A DNA stretch of 64,000 nucleotides from NCBI GenBank assembly GCA_036925085.1, contig JAUPFP010000078.1, positions 181,001 to 245,000 on the forward strand, read 5' to 3'. Below the pieces are notes generated by a model. It worked only from the letters and a program-made list of their open reading frames with translations, was not told the origin of the DNA and ran no database searches. Shown here piece by piece: positions 23,582 through 35,860 of the stretch. Numbering within the stretch: position 1 is the first letter of the stretch; each line of letters opens with the position of its first letter. A program made the position numbers and the translations under genes. Source of the stretch: Brachycybe producta (taxonomy: Eukaryota > Arthropoda > Diplopoda > Playtdesmida > Andrognathidae).

Positions 23582-24275
23582 GAGTTTCTGCAAGGTGTTG
23601 CAGATTTCTACCATTTTCTGCAAGGTGTTGCAGATTTCTACCATTTTCTGCAAGGCGTTGCAGATTTCTACCATTTTCTGCAAGGCGTTGCAGATTTCTA
23701 CCATTTTCTGCAAGGCGTTGCAGATTTCTACCATTTTCTGCAAGGCGTTGCAGATTTCTACCATTTTCTGCAAGGCGTTGCAGATTTCTACCATTTTCTG
23801 CAAGGCGTTGCAGATTTCTACCATTTTCTGCAAGGCGTTGCAGATTTCTACCATTTTCTGCAAGGCGTTGCAGATTTCTACCATTTTCTGCAAGGCGTTG
23901 CAGATTTCTACCATTTTCTGCAAGGCGTTGCAGATTTCTACCATTTTCTGCAAGGCGTTGCAGATTTCTACCATTTTCTGCAAGGCGTTGCAGATTTCTA
24001 CCATTTTCTGCAAGGCGTTGCAGATTTCTACCATTTTCTGCAAGGCGTTGCAGATTTCTACCTTTTTCTGCAAGGCGTTGCAGATTTCTACCTTTTTCTG
24101 CAAGGCGTTGCAGATTTCTACCTTTTTCTGCAAGGCGTTGCAGATTTCTACCTTTTTCTGCAAGGCGTTGCAGATTTCTACCTTTTTCTGCAAGGCGTTG
24201 CAGATTTCTACCTTTTTCTGCAAGGCGTTGCAGATTTCTACCATTTTCTGCAAGGTGTTGCAGATTTCTGCCATT
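23582..24275. repeat. 30-bp satellite, about 23 units, upstream of AP1G
   Basis: Highly regular 30-bp unit built from TTTTCTGCAAGGCGTTGCAG followed by ATTTCTACCA. Each unit contains the inverted repeat CTGCAA-ggcg-TTGCAG. Variants are blocked: units at both ends have GGTG instead of GGCG, and six consecutive units near 24061-24240 have CCTTTT instead of CCATTT, which shows amplification in blocks. It starts about 310 bp upstream of the AP1G start codon. Because 30 is a multiple of 3, several frames stay open; these are not genes. Confidence 0.97.
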
Positions 24276-26756
24276 GTTTTTACAAAGTTCTAACGAGGTT
24301 TTTGGCAAATTTCTTTCAGTTTTTGGCAGTTTCCTGAAAGTTTATTCAGATTTTAGCATATTTTTGCAAGTTTCGTGCAGATTTCCTCTTGTTTAATGCA
24401 GATTTGTGCATGTTTCAGCAGTCTTTAGTAAATTTCCTGCATTTTAAATGACGAAAAGGACAAATAAGTTTTTAAAGCCATTAATTAACCAAACCGTTTG
24501 GACTAATAATTATATAATCGATGTCATCACTTCCACGTGCATCTATTGGAGGTGACATCGCCGACAACACACATTAAACTGTTTGATCAATCGATGAGTT
24601 TAAAAACAAATACCCATTTCACCTCCCCCCCCCCAACACACACAAGGGCAACAATAATGTTTATTATTTATTCCCTGTTGCCATAGCAACCATATAAAAT
24701 CAGCTCATATAATCGCGTGCACAGCCAAAAGACACGCCTTCTAACACAAGTGACGTCATCGTTTAGCATCGATGACGTCACCATCAGAAATGAAATTCAA
24801 AATTCCATTCAAAAATAAGAAAAAAGGGGCGTGGCCAACAAGAGGATTAAAAGAGTCTCTCTCGCACGTGCCACGACTTGTTTTTAAATTGAAACATTTA
24901 TTTTTTTGAGAAATTTTTGAATTTCTTTTTAGAAGAATTTCGACCAATCACAACTTTCGTTACTAAAAATTTGTATTTATATAGTTTTTTTGGGGGGGGG
25001 GGGAGAGAGAAATAAAACAAATTTTGGAACCAATGAGATGACGCGTCTCAATTATTATTATAATTATTGAGAAATATAATTAGTAGAATGTTTTTCTTTG
25101 GGTGGAAAATAGAAAGAAGGGGGTGGTTGGGAGGAATTAAGGTGAGAAAAACCGGGCAAAAATGTGCCCTTTCACCCCTTTTAACCGACCGCATTACGCA
25201 CATATCTACCAACCGATATAACTACGCAATGAAACATAAAATAAATCATTAAAAACCAGATTATTTAAGGTTAGAATTAACGAAAACGTACCTTATTTTT
25301 GCACAAATATATAAATTCCAATATGGTTGATTATTTAATACACGCCGCAATACGAACCCCCTTTTTTACTTTCTTAGCCGATATAAATACGCGAAAAGAA
25401 ATAGTTCTTAATTTTATCGGTGGATAACAAACTTTATAATGAATGACCAGTCAAAAAAAGCCTCAAATATATAGAAATTGATTCTATTTATAGGTTTTTG
25501 AAAAATAATTTTTATTTTATTTGGTTAAATTCATGATTTAATTAGGCGAAAAAAATGAAGGGGGGAGGGGCGGCAGTATCAGGTTGAACGCGGCGGCGAG
25601 TAAAATGTTTAGCTGATCAGCTTCGGCTGAACAAATATTTTGCTTAAAAATTTCAATTACATAACTTAAAATAAGTTCTCATTTATTAATTTTTACGTAA
25701 TTGAATACTTATAATAAAAATATTTTTTGTAATTTAATTACTTTTGCAAAATAAGTTACAGTTTATAAACTATTATTAGCGACTAAATTGTTTTTCAATT
25801 TACAGCCGCTTTATTAAATATCTGGGAATAGTTGAACATTTAGGTCAAAAATTAACTAAAATAATCTCCTATTCATAACTTTTTATTTTTATTAAGCATT
25901 CGTAATGGTAAACTGATTTTCAAATTTGACAAAATTAACTCTAAATTAGCATAAAATTTGAAGATATAAACTATCGGCGGCGGCTAGTTTATAATTCCCA
26001 CTTTCAGCTGCTTTATTGCGAATCATGGAACTATTTAAAGTAAATGTATCAGTCCGCCAGAATTTTCTAAGACCGGTGTCGCCATCTATACAATGAAATA
26101 CGAATCAGTTTACGGAAAAGCCCCGCAAGCAAGCAGTTTACATTCCGCATGACGTCACAAGCCAACACGGCCAATGAGCAAAAGCAAGATGACGTCATGC
26201 GGTTAGCGTGCATATTTTTTTAACATTGCAAATGTTTGCATTAGTTAATATTTTTGTAATAAGCGCATTTACGGGCTAAATTTGATTTATGCTTTATTTT
26301 GAGGCTAAAAGAGGGTCACTGATCTCATATAAAATTGTAAATAAAAACAGGGAGGTGGATAAGTTATTAAATGACGTTTAAGATCAGCCAATCAAAACAA
26401 TGAATAGTTATCATGTGATCAGACAGCTGATTATTTTTCTCCGCCTCTAAAAGACGTGTGAGATGGCATCGGTTAGCTTTTTCTGATGACGTTTTGAAGC
26501 ATAAACTGCGGCGGTCAGTTCAGGTTATGCTATGATCTTACTTGTCCTAATATGGCGGCTTTTAGTGTATTTTGTATGTTAAAGCATCGCCATATTAGTA
26601 CACTTAATGTGGTTCCATTAAAATAACGGAATGTCATCGGACAGTAAATTGGGGGCGTAGTTAGAGGTCAATGGACGAGTCCATTAATGGATGAACCTCA
26701 CGACTGTAATAAAAAAGGGGTTGTGGGATAGTAAAAAAAGTAAATAATAAATAAAG
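24276..26756. promoter_or_regulatory. Intergenic region between AP1G and ZFTRAF1
   Basis: Divergent spacer of about 3.5 kb with the satellite at one end. It has CRE palindromes TGACGTCA at 24751, 24773, 26150 and 26190, CCAAT words (GGCCAATGAG near 26170), a G run near 24992, a C run near 24627 and a CG-richer stretch near 25561-25630. The first paired ATGGCG element (26547-26598) lies 160 bp before the ZFTRAF1 start codon. No additional gene is seen. Confidence 0.45.
26547..26598. promoter_or_regulatory. Paired inverted ATGGCG element 1
   Basis: CTAATATGGCG at 26547-26557 and its perfect complement CGCCATATTAG at 26588-26598, continued by TAC. AANATGGCG matches the known YY1/Pho core. It lies about 160-210 bp upstream of the ZFTRAF1 start codon. 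Confidence 0.6.
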
Positions 26757-28026
26757 ATGGCGGAAAGTGGTGAACAGCAAGTTGCAGCACCCGTCGAGCC
26801 CCTTAATGAGAGTCCGTCTACAGCTGGAGATTACGCGAACGATTCAGAAAACGAAGAACCAGCTAAGAAAAAGAGCAAAGTCGATGCTGTTGCTAAGTTG
26901 TCGCAAGAGGAAAGACTGGAGCAACGTTTGGGAGGCATTTTGTGTTGTGCAGTATGTTTGGATCTACCAAGAACTGCCATTTATCAGGTTTGCTTGTGCA
27001 TTAATTGAGATTCTTTCATTTTTTGTCAGCTGAGCTCAATCAAGGGGTGGAAGGGTCTTGAAAAAAAATTACATACGGGCATGACATTCTGTGTTTACGG
27101 TCCATTTTTGATGCTTAGTTTATCTTCAAGAGGTGAACAAATATGGCACCTTCATTCTCTTTAAAAAATATAGGTACTGTATATTTGCCATATTGGTACA
27201 CGGTTTTTAAAAAAAAACTCCTGAGGTAGCTTCAATAGAATGACGTCATGCTCACAGATAAACTTTACTCATTTTAGGAAACTATAGCTTTCCTTTTATA
27301 GCTATGCATTGAAGCGCGACTTGTAATAAATCCGAAGGGTCCTAATATGGCGTTTATATGTCGTACTTTTTTATGGTAACGGCGCCATTTTCGTACTCTT
27401 TTATGTCCATTTTATTCAGCTTCACAATTTTAATTATGTAACCATATGGGTTTCTTCGTTGTCATTTTTGTGTTATCATGATTTGTTCCATGCAAAATAA
27501 AAATAACAACAAAGAGAAGACATGTTTTATGTTTATTTACACTTTTTGTGATCGATTTTTAATGACAGAAAACGAGCTACAAAAAAAAAAGAAGGAAAAA
27601 AAAAACACTTGTTAATAGATCTTAATCACAGCATTATAAAAGAGCAAGATCAATGTTTGTGAACATTAGTGTGACGTCATAAGGGTAACTCGTGTCATTT
27701 AAACCACTTCGGTATGACGTCATACAGTATACGAAAACGTAATACGATGAAACAATCACGTGTTGCGTGCGACCCACAATGACCTTTTTAGATATAATTA
27801 TCGCTTGGGGCGGGGGGGGGGGGGAGGTAGAAGGAGGTAAATTCACGTGATTTTTAATAATAACAACATTAAAAAACGGAAGTGACGTAATTGCGTTAAA
27901 AAAATAGGCAATAAAAACGCCTTATTTTTTGAATAGGCGTATATTTTTTTCATGTCTGTATTTTTTATGTAGGTTTTTAAGGGTACAAATTCCTTTAAAA
28001 TTATTATCAATTATAATAATTCCATT

Positions 28027-28071
<45 letters not shown>

Positions 28072-31000
28072 ACGGGATACAAGGTGGTTAAAAAGAATTC
28101 TTGATATAATGTACAATTGTACAGGGGTGATTCAAAATGTTCTCTTTAAACTATTGAGTATGAGACGCCATTCATTTAGAAAAGAAAAAAATAGGGCATG
28201 ATTTATTTTTAATAAAAAAAATAACACATGTTTCACTTCTAAAGAGAATTTTGGAAATATAAAAAAATTGAATATAAAATTGTTGAGCTTCTTATTTTGG
28301 CATGAACGGTGCTTCATATCAAAATCATTTGAAGGTGAGACACCCTGTATGCATTATACACTACATGTATTGTGACAGACGTTTCTCGACTTGGTAAAAT
28401 ACAGGGTGTCTCAAAACAAAAACAAAATTGTAAGTTGTGTACAATATGAATTAAGAGAAAGTTTGAATTAACGGATTTTTAATGCAAATATCAAGAAAAT
28501 GTTTCTCATTTTGTGTTCTAAATGCCAAGTATGCTTTATTTTATCAAAATAACTGACTAGAGGCTAGACGTCTGGTTACTGTATCAGTTCTTAACTAGTT
28601 TTAGCCTCTAAACATTTGTTTTTGAGTTAAAAAAATACCATAATTGTTGGTTGATCTAAACAATTGACTCTTGGGCCACAGATTGAGAAACATTTTTATG
28701 ATATTTGCATAAAAATCCGAGCTCTAATAAACTAATGTCTCAAAAAGGAAAGAAAAAAGTATTAAATAACATACAGTGTGTCTCAAAAAGTTTAAAACAA
28801 CGTGTCTGCAAATGTACAGGGTGGTTCAGAATTACTTAAGATATTACTGAGTGGTTATAAAGTTGCTTTCGAAAGGTGGTCTTAGCTCTTTTTAACGAAT
28901 GGATGTGTTGATTATATTCACAGTGTACCAATGGCCACCTGATGTGTGCGGGATGTTTCACTCATCTTTTGGCCGATGCTCGACTTCGAGACGAATTGGC
29001 GACGTGTCCGAACTGCCGCATCGAGATAAGTAAAATGAACAGTTCTCGTAACCTTGCCGTCGAGAAAGCCGTTAACGAATTACCAGCCGAGTGTCAGTAC
29101 TGTTCCAAACAGTTCCCACGACATCTTTTGGATCGACACGAAACCGACTTATGCGTCGAAAGGTACTTTTAATTCGGTTGCGGAACAAGTGATTCTAGTT
29201 ACGCGTACGTCTTTCAGGTGCAAAATTAAGGAAAACTGCAAAGTGTTTTAGAAGCTAGAAGGGTAGCTCAATCACTTAAGAGGATATTTTCATGTTGATA
29301 TCTTTCAAAATAAACTTTTTGTAGATGAAAATTAAAAAAATATGGTCTGCTTTTCTATAGAAATTGGCATAAAAAGTTTATTTTAAAAGATATCAATATG
29401 AAAATTCACTTTAAATGGTTGATCTACCCTTCTAGTTTCTAAAACACATTCATATTTGTCTTAATTTTGCATCTTAACTAGAGTGCAAGAGGTGTTTTTG
29501 AGTACGAGGCGCCGTCCATATGAAACTTTCGTTAAAATAGTCATTTTTTTTAAAAAAAAGAAAGGCGCCTCATACATATCGAGCTCCTCTAAACCGCTGC
29601 AAAAGCGCTTAGAAACTAATCGCGTGCACCTGCTGTCATCGTATCGTTGCGTTTCTGTAGATCTACGACTTGCAAATACCATCGTATCGGTTGCCCGTGG
29701 CGAGGTCCTTACCACGAGAGAGTTGAACATGAAGAGACCTGCGTCCATCCGAGTAAATCAGGCAGTGACGTCATGGGAACGCTTTGCCTCATTGATAACA
29801 AACGACAGGAAGAGATGGAACTGTACGACAGGATCTTCGATCTTCTCTCGTTCGAGAAAGTTTCGTTTAATGGTGATTGCTTGAAAGGTTTCGAGAGCGA
29901 GCTTTGCGTTGACAGCGCTTTAATCCTGGATATTTCTTTTCAGATCTCCAGCTGAAGCCTTATCGTACGGACGAATTCATTCATAAACTGTTTTACGAGA
30001 CGAGCCGTTTCACTGCTTTTAATAATCAGTGGGTCGTGAAGTCTCGTGTGAACGATAACCAGCGTGATCCGACGCAAAGTTGCGAGCGCTCGATCACGTA
30101 TCAGGTAAGTGTGAAGTTTCGTTTATCGTAATTTCTTTGCTCTTGCTTTAAATCACTTTACATTTCTAAAATGTTGCTTAAAATAAAGCTAAGCTTAGTT
30201 TTTGATTGGGAAGGGACCGATAGGTTTTTGAATAGCATTGGTTACAAATGGTTCTCCTAGGTGGAGTTAAGTGTCTGCATGACGCTTCACCTGCCAGCGC
30301 TCATAGCGGGATATACAGGAAAATAACAGTTCATGGAGCAAATCTCCCGATACAAGTATGGAGCTTTTTAAAATTATCCTTTAAACGAAATTCAAAGTGT
30401 TTTCTAAACTAGATAAATATATTAACGGCGTGATTACTTTTTTATGATGATCTACTTCGATATAATAGTTTTACGACAGTATTAAAATTCAGATTTTCGA
30501 TTTCGATTGTTATCTGCGTTTTAAAACTGTCGTAAAACGATTATTTTCAAACAGATTGTCTTTAAAAAGTAACCACCTGATTAATTTATGCATCTTGTCT
30601 CTAAAACATTTTGAATTTCGTTTGAAAGATGGTTTTAAGAAGCTCCATACTTGTTTTTGGTTGTTTTTGCTTCTTTGAAATGTTTTTCGCTGTACAACTC
30701 TATGGGCGTGATTTTGCGCTGACAAGTGGTGATAGTAACGCCGCCCTAAGAGCAAAATTAATAATTAAAAACCACCAAGTTCACCTTAGCAATGTTTTAT
30801 GCAACATTTGAGCTTTGTTTTAAGCAGTTTTGCCTCGTAGATGTTTTATGAACATAATATTTCAATTAATATATCTTCGGTTAGTTGATCGTGAAGTCGA
30901 AAATGTCCGGTGGTCCTATGAACGTCCATTTCTTGATACTAAAGGGACCTTTCGGTGACATGAAGGTTCATCCGAGGATCCATCACTTCGAGTTTAGCGA

Positions 31001-31118
31001 TGATTCTAACGAGAGTCCCTATTATCATATGCCGCTTCACGATTTTGGCGAATGTAATCGACTTCTCGCAGCTAAAGCAATCAATTTTCGACTAATTATC
31101 TTTCTGGTAACCAAGTAA
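26757..31118 (+). CDS. ZFTRAF1: ZFTRAF1 (CYHR1), RING and TRAF-type zinc-finger protein
   Basis: Orthologue of cysteine and histidine-rich protein 1, a probable RING-type ubiquitin ligase or adaptor; its cellular role is poorly known. Exons: 26757-26987, 28924-29162, 29661-29872, 29944-30104, 30885-31118; 1077 nt, 358 residues. Residues 1-60 are acidic and disordered ([16 protein letters not shown]). A RING finger spans about 64-110 ([15 protein letters not shown], split by intron 1 before [11 protein letters not shown], then [10 protein letters not shown]). [18 protein letters not shown] and the TRAF-type finger [20 protein letters not shown] follow. The MATH-like C-terminal part includes [35 protein letters not shown] and [15 protein letters not shown]. 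Length and exon products match the vertebrate protein closely. AATAAA at 31358 is a possible polyadenylation signal. A TMEM276-like gene is the next gene downstream. Confidence 0.94.
27140..27199. promoter_or_regulatory. Paired inverted ATGGCG element 2 (diverged)
   Basis: AAATATGGCAC at about 27139-27149 and the inverted TGCCATATTGGTAC ending at 27199. In intron 1 of ZFTRAF1. Both cores carry GGCA in place of GGCG. Confidence 0.45.
27341..27396. promoter_or_regulatory. Paired inverted ATGGCG element 3
   Basis: CCTAATATGGCG at 27341-27352 and the inverted CGCCATTTTCGTAC ending at 27396. In ZFTRAF1 intron 1, about 350 bp after the splice donor. Confidence 0.5.
28112..28820. mobile_element. 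Group of family G elements in ZFTRAF1 intron 1
   Basis: ACAGGGTG-type ends occur at about 28120 (+), 28340 (inverted), 28402 (+), 28776 (+) and 28817 (+), each with TCAAAA-like sequence. They probably represent one or more small DNA transposons in different states of decay. A (CT)n run at 28030-28070 lies next to them. Boundaries are uncertain. Confidence 0.5.
29215..29475. mobile_element. Family A foldback element in ZFTRAF1 intron 2
   Basis: Full form: GTCTTTCAGGTGCAAAATTA, GTGTTTTAGAAGCTAGAAGG, TTGATATCTTTCAAAATAAA, then the inverted complements to CTTCTAGTTTCTAAAACACA and a TTTTGCATC end. Confidence 0.85.
30345..30660. mobile_element. Foldback element in ZFTRAF1 intron 4
   Basis: The ends are CAAGTATGGAGCTTTTTAAA and AAGAAGCTCCATACTTG. 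Inner arms include TTTTACGACAGTATTAAAA and TTTTAAAACTGTCGTAAAA. The inverted repeat spans about 310 bp without coding capacity. Confidence 0.75.
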
Positions 31119-31789
31119 AAAAAAAAATATCGGATGGAAAAAGCCCTTTCGTAGGTGGCGCTGCATGTTTGAGCCCTTTCTTAAAAGCGCCTATCGTTAT
31201 CCTCATTTGATGGCGACACTGTTGGTTGTCCTTCAGCGCCATCTATTGACAACAGTGCGGTTAGCTGATAGGTGGCGCAGCAATTTGATGGAGCATTTTG
31301 CTATAATTATAATTAAACATAATAATCATAGAAATTTACGCTTTTACTGCTTTATATAATAAATACGATAAGCGCAAAGAAATCACTTATTTTGGCAATT
31401 TATAAAAATCTAGATTTTTTTTAAAAAAAAATCAATTTAATTTTATATGTGGTTCTGGATGCTCTTAACTTTGATTAAGTTAACTGAGCTTTGAAGTCTT
31501 TTCAATGATCGAGTTTGAGTTTGTGTGTAAACAAGGTAATTTGAACTGAATTAGCACTTAACTAGTACTTAACTAGTTTAGTCTTAACTTTGTTTGTATG
31601 AATTAGGTTAAAACTAACTTCGTGTGCATTGATGAAGTTAGTTATGTTAACGATATTATTTAAACTGGGTTAGCGTTTATGTGGTTAAACATAACTGCAG
31701 TGAGGATTGATTTTAATTGTTTGCATTGATAAAATGTTAGCTTGACGAGAATAATTTGAACCAGATTTGTGTTTTTATACTTGTTTACA
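31119..31789. other. 3' flank of ZFTRAF1
   Basis: Three GGTGGCGC / GCGCCATCTA words at 31153, 31234 and 31271 (CTCF-like, see findings), an AATAAA at 31358, and repeated AACTAGTACTTAACTAG words near 31560. No gene seen. Confidence 0.4.
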
Positions 31790-32410
31790 TTAACAAGGTT
31801 AAGTTTTAACTGCGTTTGTACTAATTGTTGAATGAATGAGATTATGTTTAACCACATTTGCATTAGCAAAGTTAAGTTTAACCGTGTTTGTATTGTTTTT
31901 ACATACATGAGGTTATGTTTAACTGCGTTTGCAATAACGTGATTGTTTAACCGTGTTTGCACTAATGAGGTTATGTTTAACCGCGTTTGCATTAACCAAG
32001 TTATGTTTAACCGCGTTGCATTAACGAGGTTATGTTTAGCCGCGTTTACACTAACGAGGTTATGTTTAACCGCGTTTGCACTAACGAGGTTATGTTTAAC
32101 TGCGTTTGCATTAACCAAGTTATGTTTAACTGCGTTTGCACGAACGAGGTTATGTTTAACCGCGTTTGCGTTAACGAGGTTATGTTTACCTGCGTTGCAT
32201 TAACCAGGTTATGGTTAACCGCGTTTGAATTAACCAGGTTATGGTTAACCGCGTTTGAATTAACCAGGTTATGTTTAACCGCGTTTGAATTAACCAGGTT
32301 ATGTTTAACCGCGTTTGAATTAACCAGGTTATGTTTAACCGCGTTTGAATTAACCAGGTTATGTTTAACCTCGTTTGCACTAACGAGATTGTTTAACCGC
32401 GTTTGCATGT
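31790..32410. repeat. ~30-bp tandem array downstream of ZFTRAF1
   Basis: About 20 units of the type AGGTTATGTTTAACCGCG followed by TTTGAATTAACC. The 5' units are diverged and the 3' units (32200-32370) nearly identical, which suggests recent growth at that end. Open frames on both strands are artefacts. Confidence 0.93.
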
Positions 32411-32839
32411 ATTTGCTAGAATCAAGTTAATTTGACACATTGTTTTCACACTTGATTTTATTTTAATTGCAATTTAGTTATGAAATTTTCTCCTTTTATG
32501 TACTTTTCACGTTTTTATTTTGAAGCCAATGATGTTTCTTTTGGTAAATTTATTGTTTAAATCAGCAGGTAATTTTATTCTACATTTAATTGAAATTAAG
32601 AACTTGGGGTAATTTGTATAACATTTAACTTAAGGTAAAGGTTTGATTTCACTTTGTATTTTTGACTTTTTTTTTACATTAATTTACTTTTCATTCAAAT
32701 ATTTTTTCTAATTTAATTATTGCATTCTTGTTCGAGCTTAAAATGTAGCGGAAACAAAATTTTGCTTTCTATTTAAGCTTTAAACTGTCTTTAAAAATTT
32801 ATAATAAACATTATTTTATATCAAAATACTTGAAAGTTA

Positions 32840-33145
32840 CATGTTTTAGAAACTAGAAGAGTAAATGAACCACTTTAAAATATTTTACAAACAGCTGATT
32901 TTCGAACTCGCAACACCAATGAGATATTGAAAGTGTGTTAGAAACTAGAACGGTAACCAAATAACTTAGTAGTATTTTCATGTTGATATCTTTCAAAATA
33001 AACTTTTTATATAAACAAAAAATTAAAAAATGTCGTCTGCTTAATTTCAAACTGACATAAAAAGCTTATTTTGAAAGATATCAACATGAAATTACCTTTA
33101 AATGTCGGAACTAACCTTCTAGTTTTTATTTTTTCTAGTTTCGTA
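32840..33145. mobile_element. Family A foldback element
   Basis: Left arm GTGTGTTAGAAACTAGAACG then GATATCTTTCAAAATAAACT; right arm GCTTATTTTGAAAGATATC then CCTTCTAGTTTTTATTTTT. A second, incomplete left arm begins at 32843. Confidence 0.75.
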
Positions 33146-33479
33146 GTGGCAATATGATGATGTAATTCAGTTACACTTCTAGTTTCTAAAAATTGTTTTC
33201 AAAATGCGAGGTTGACGTGAAAATGAAATAGGTGAATTTGCCAACAAATTTAGGTAAAATGGGAACAGATTTCTTTGAAAAGTAATTTAAAGCTATTGAA
33301 GAAGAAATGGAATGTTTTTAGTAACTAGAATAGTAAATGTAATTAATAAAAAAAATAGTTGGTATAAAAAGTGCATAAAATTTGCATAAAAAGTTTATTT
33401 TGAAAAAGATCATAATGAAAATACTTTTCAACTATTCTAGTTTCTAATAGACTTCGAGTTTTTTCAATATAAAGTTGCT

Positions 33480-33690
33480 TCAACTTAAGGGCGTTAACAG
33501 ATGAGCGACGTTTGAGTGTGGTCGAGATGGACTACAAAAAGTGGCCAGCTTGTGGCCACAACTGACCACTGGAGTCGACTGCTATCGGTTGGCAAGTGTA
33601 TTTGAATGAACTGCTAAAAGTGGTCTTATAAAGTCAACTCGAGTGGTCGGTTTTGGCCACAAACTTCGACCACTTTTGTACTTGAGAAAA
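33480..33690. repeat. Repeat rich in GTGGTC / GTGGCC half-sites
   Basis: AAAGTGGCC, TTGTGGCCAC, GACCACTGG, AGTGGTC and GGCCACAAAC words are arranged with partial inverted symmetry. A related fragment lies at 61535-61600 (GAGCGACTTTTAGTGGTCGT). Probably another non-autonomous element. Confidence 0.4.
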
Positions 33691-34119
33691 TTTTACTAAA
33701 AAACCATTTCTTATGCATTGAATTTATTAAACATTTTACAAATAGTGGATTTTACAATAAAAAAAATTAACCAAAAAATATTAACAACAGGAAATCAGCA
33801 CAAAATTATAAAATCTAAAATATTTCTAAGTAAAAATCTTTTTTTAAAAAAAAAAAGATTTCTTTGTATCTTATATAATTTATTACTAAATTCTTTTAAT
33901 TAAGACTTTTAAAATTTAATTGATAAAATGTAAAAAATAGCATTATTTATTTTAATATTAGCAATTTTAATTAATAATTATTATTAAATATATTGGAATG
34001 ATAAAAATTGTGAAGTAGAAATCAGCACCAAACTCCTTTTGTATGGCACTTGTTTAATATGCTTAAAATTATGCTAATTTTAAAATAATCAGGAAAAAAA
34101 ACAACAGATTTTTGCCCTT

Positions 34120-34195
34120 AAATTGCTTATGTTGCTTTTGGACAACATTGTCCCTCTGTTATAGGCCCTTTGACCTGCTTGTAGAGTAATTATTT
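34120..34195 (+). repeat. LINE-type 3' tail fragment
   Basis: TTTGGACAACATTGTCCCTC followed by TGTTATAGG and CTGCTTGTAGAG. The order of words is the same as in the 3' UTR of the LINE remnant at 20060-20352. Confidence 0.5.
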
Positions 34196-34514
34196 AAGAT
34201 TTAACAAAATTTAACAATTTTTGCAACCGAAATAGAAAAAAATTAGTTATGGTCGCCTGGATCACACATTCGTAAAAACAAGCAGGAAAATAGTAAGTTT
34301 CATTGTGTGAATAGGAGAAGGAACCATAAAGAATGTAAATTCCGCCTCAAGGATGCCTTCCTATTGGTTGATAAAATAAAATTCCGCACAACAAAACAGA
34401 AATAATTTCACCCTTTTTTTCTGCCTACTTTCAGTCAGATTAGTTAAATTTCTTTTTTGATCGAATCTTTTTTTTTCTGTAATGTGTGAACCATCCCTTG
34501 ATCAGCGTTTTTGG

Positions 34515-34735
34515 CTGATTAGAAACTAGAATAGTAAATGGACTGCTGAATGTATTTTCATGATTATCTTTCAAAATAAACTTTTTTATGTCCGTTTGAA
34601 ACTTTAAAGTGGTTTCATTTTTTTAATTTTTACAAACTTCCGTAAAAGTTTGAACAAAAGTTTATTTTGAAAGATATTGGTGAAAATAAATGATTAGCTC
34701 ATTTATTCTTCTAGTTTCTAGCAAACTCTTTAATC
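34515..34735. mobile_element. Family A foldback element
   Basis: GATTAGAAACTAGAATAGTA, ATTATCTTTCAAAATAAACT, then AAAGTTTATTTTGAAAGATA and TTCTTCTAGTTTCTAGCAAA. A lone left arm follows at about 34770-34835. Confidence 0.75.
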
Positions 34736-34835
34736 TTTAAAGTTGATTTAAAGTTTAAAAAGAAATTTGTAAAAAAAAAACTAGAATAGTAAATGAGTTA
34801 GAAATCGTTTCATGGCGATATCTTTCAAATTGAAC

Positions 34836-35790
34836 TTTATTTAAAGGTGGAATTACACCGGAGGTGGTAACCTTGCTGAAAACAACGTGTTATTAGCAAT
34901 GTTTTTAATAAATATTAAAAATCAGCCTAAAAAATGTTATTAACATTTTTAAAAGTTTCTAGAAATGTTAATAACATTTTGCTATTAACTTTTGTCTTAA
35001 CTGTCCATTTATGCTTTCAGCATTTGTTATTTTTTTCCATTAACATATCGACAACATTGTTGTTAACTTTGTCAATAGCAGAAATTCTCCAACTGCTTTG
35101 AAGGCGGTACTGATCAAAGGATGTTGATAACAAAATGTTACTAGCAAGTTATTTCTGTTGTCTAACATTCCACGCATGAATCAGTTTCTCCTACCCGACA
35201 TGATACCAATATTTTTGTCAAAAACATTGTTATTTTAATTTTAAGTGAAAATGTCGTTTACAAAACGATCAAATTTTGATTTTTGAAACTTTTGAAAATT
35301 GTTTATTTTGAAAGATAACATCATGAAAATACTTTTAGTTATTTTTTTTTCTCTTGTATTTATTGTTCTAGTTTCTAAGAAACTTTGAATTTCTTAAACT
35401 TGATTAAAAATAACTTCGATTTAATTAACAACTTTGAAGCGGATTTTTGTTTTGATTCTTCTTCATGAAAAATTACTTAAATAATAAAAAGAGCAAAAAT
35501 CTGTTACTGGAAACGAAAAGAAGCAAGAATTTTGATAATTTGCATAGAGAAACAAAATTCTGCTCCTTTTTTAAACGTTTTTTTTGGTCGTAAAAATGAC
35601 TAAATAATAAAAAAAACAGCTTAATATTAATCTTCCTTGAAACATAATTGATATTTTAAAATTAAATTAACAAAAATAAATAAATTATATATTTTCTTTC
35701 TAAATATATATAAAAAAAATTCTTTCAAAAAATACAAGGAATTACAATATAACAAACAGCACGTTTTAAAACTCAACGTTAATGTTCTAT
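34836..35790. other. Intergenic, repeats only
   Basis: Contains AACAACGTGTTATTAGCAAT and related inverted words (34870-35110), a lone family A right arm (35290-35380) and AT-rich sequence. No gene seen. Confidence 0.4.
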
Positions 35791-35794
35791 TCTA

Positions 35795-35860
35795 TGCTGT
35801 TTTTGGACTAAATCGTCCCTCTGCCACAGGCCTTCTGGGCTGCTTGCAGATGTTCAACAA
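35795..35860 (+). repeat. LINE-type 3' tail fragment
   Basis: CTATGCTGTTTTTGGACTAA, TCCCTCTGCCACAGGCC and GGGCTGCTTGCAGATG match, in order, the tail of the LINE remnant at 20060-20352. Confidence 0.55.

Noticed and set aside
23582..24275. CRISPR-like appearance of the 30-bp array
   Set aside because: Units are directly contiguous with no unique spacers, and the context is an animal intron-rich genome.
23500..24396. Long open frames on both strands (240-298 codons) over the 30-bp satellite
   Set aside because: The repeat unit is a multiple of three, so any frame without a stop in one unit stays open. Several overlapping frames are open at once, which no real gene would show.
29215..29475. 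Family A as an introner (intron-making transposon), because its ends contain TCTGTCTTTCAGGTGCA, which resembles a splice acceptor
   Set aside because: In every gene here the real splice sites lie outside the element, usually hundreds of bases away, and copies also occur between genes.
31660..32430. Open frames of 86-152 codons over the GTTATGTTTAACCGCG array
   Set aside because: Translated tandem repeat; the frames on opposite strands have the same periodicity and no family similarity.
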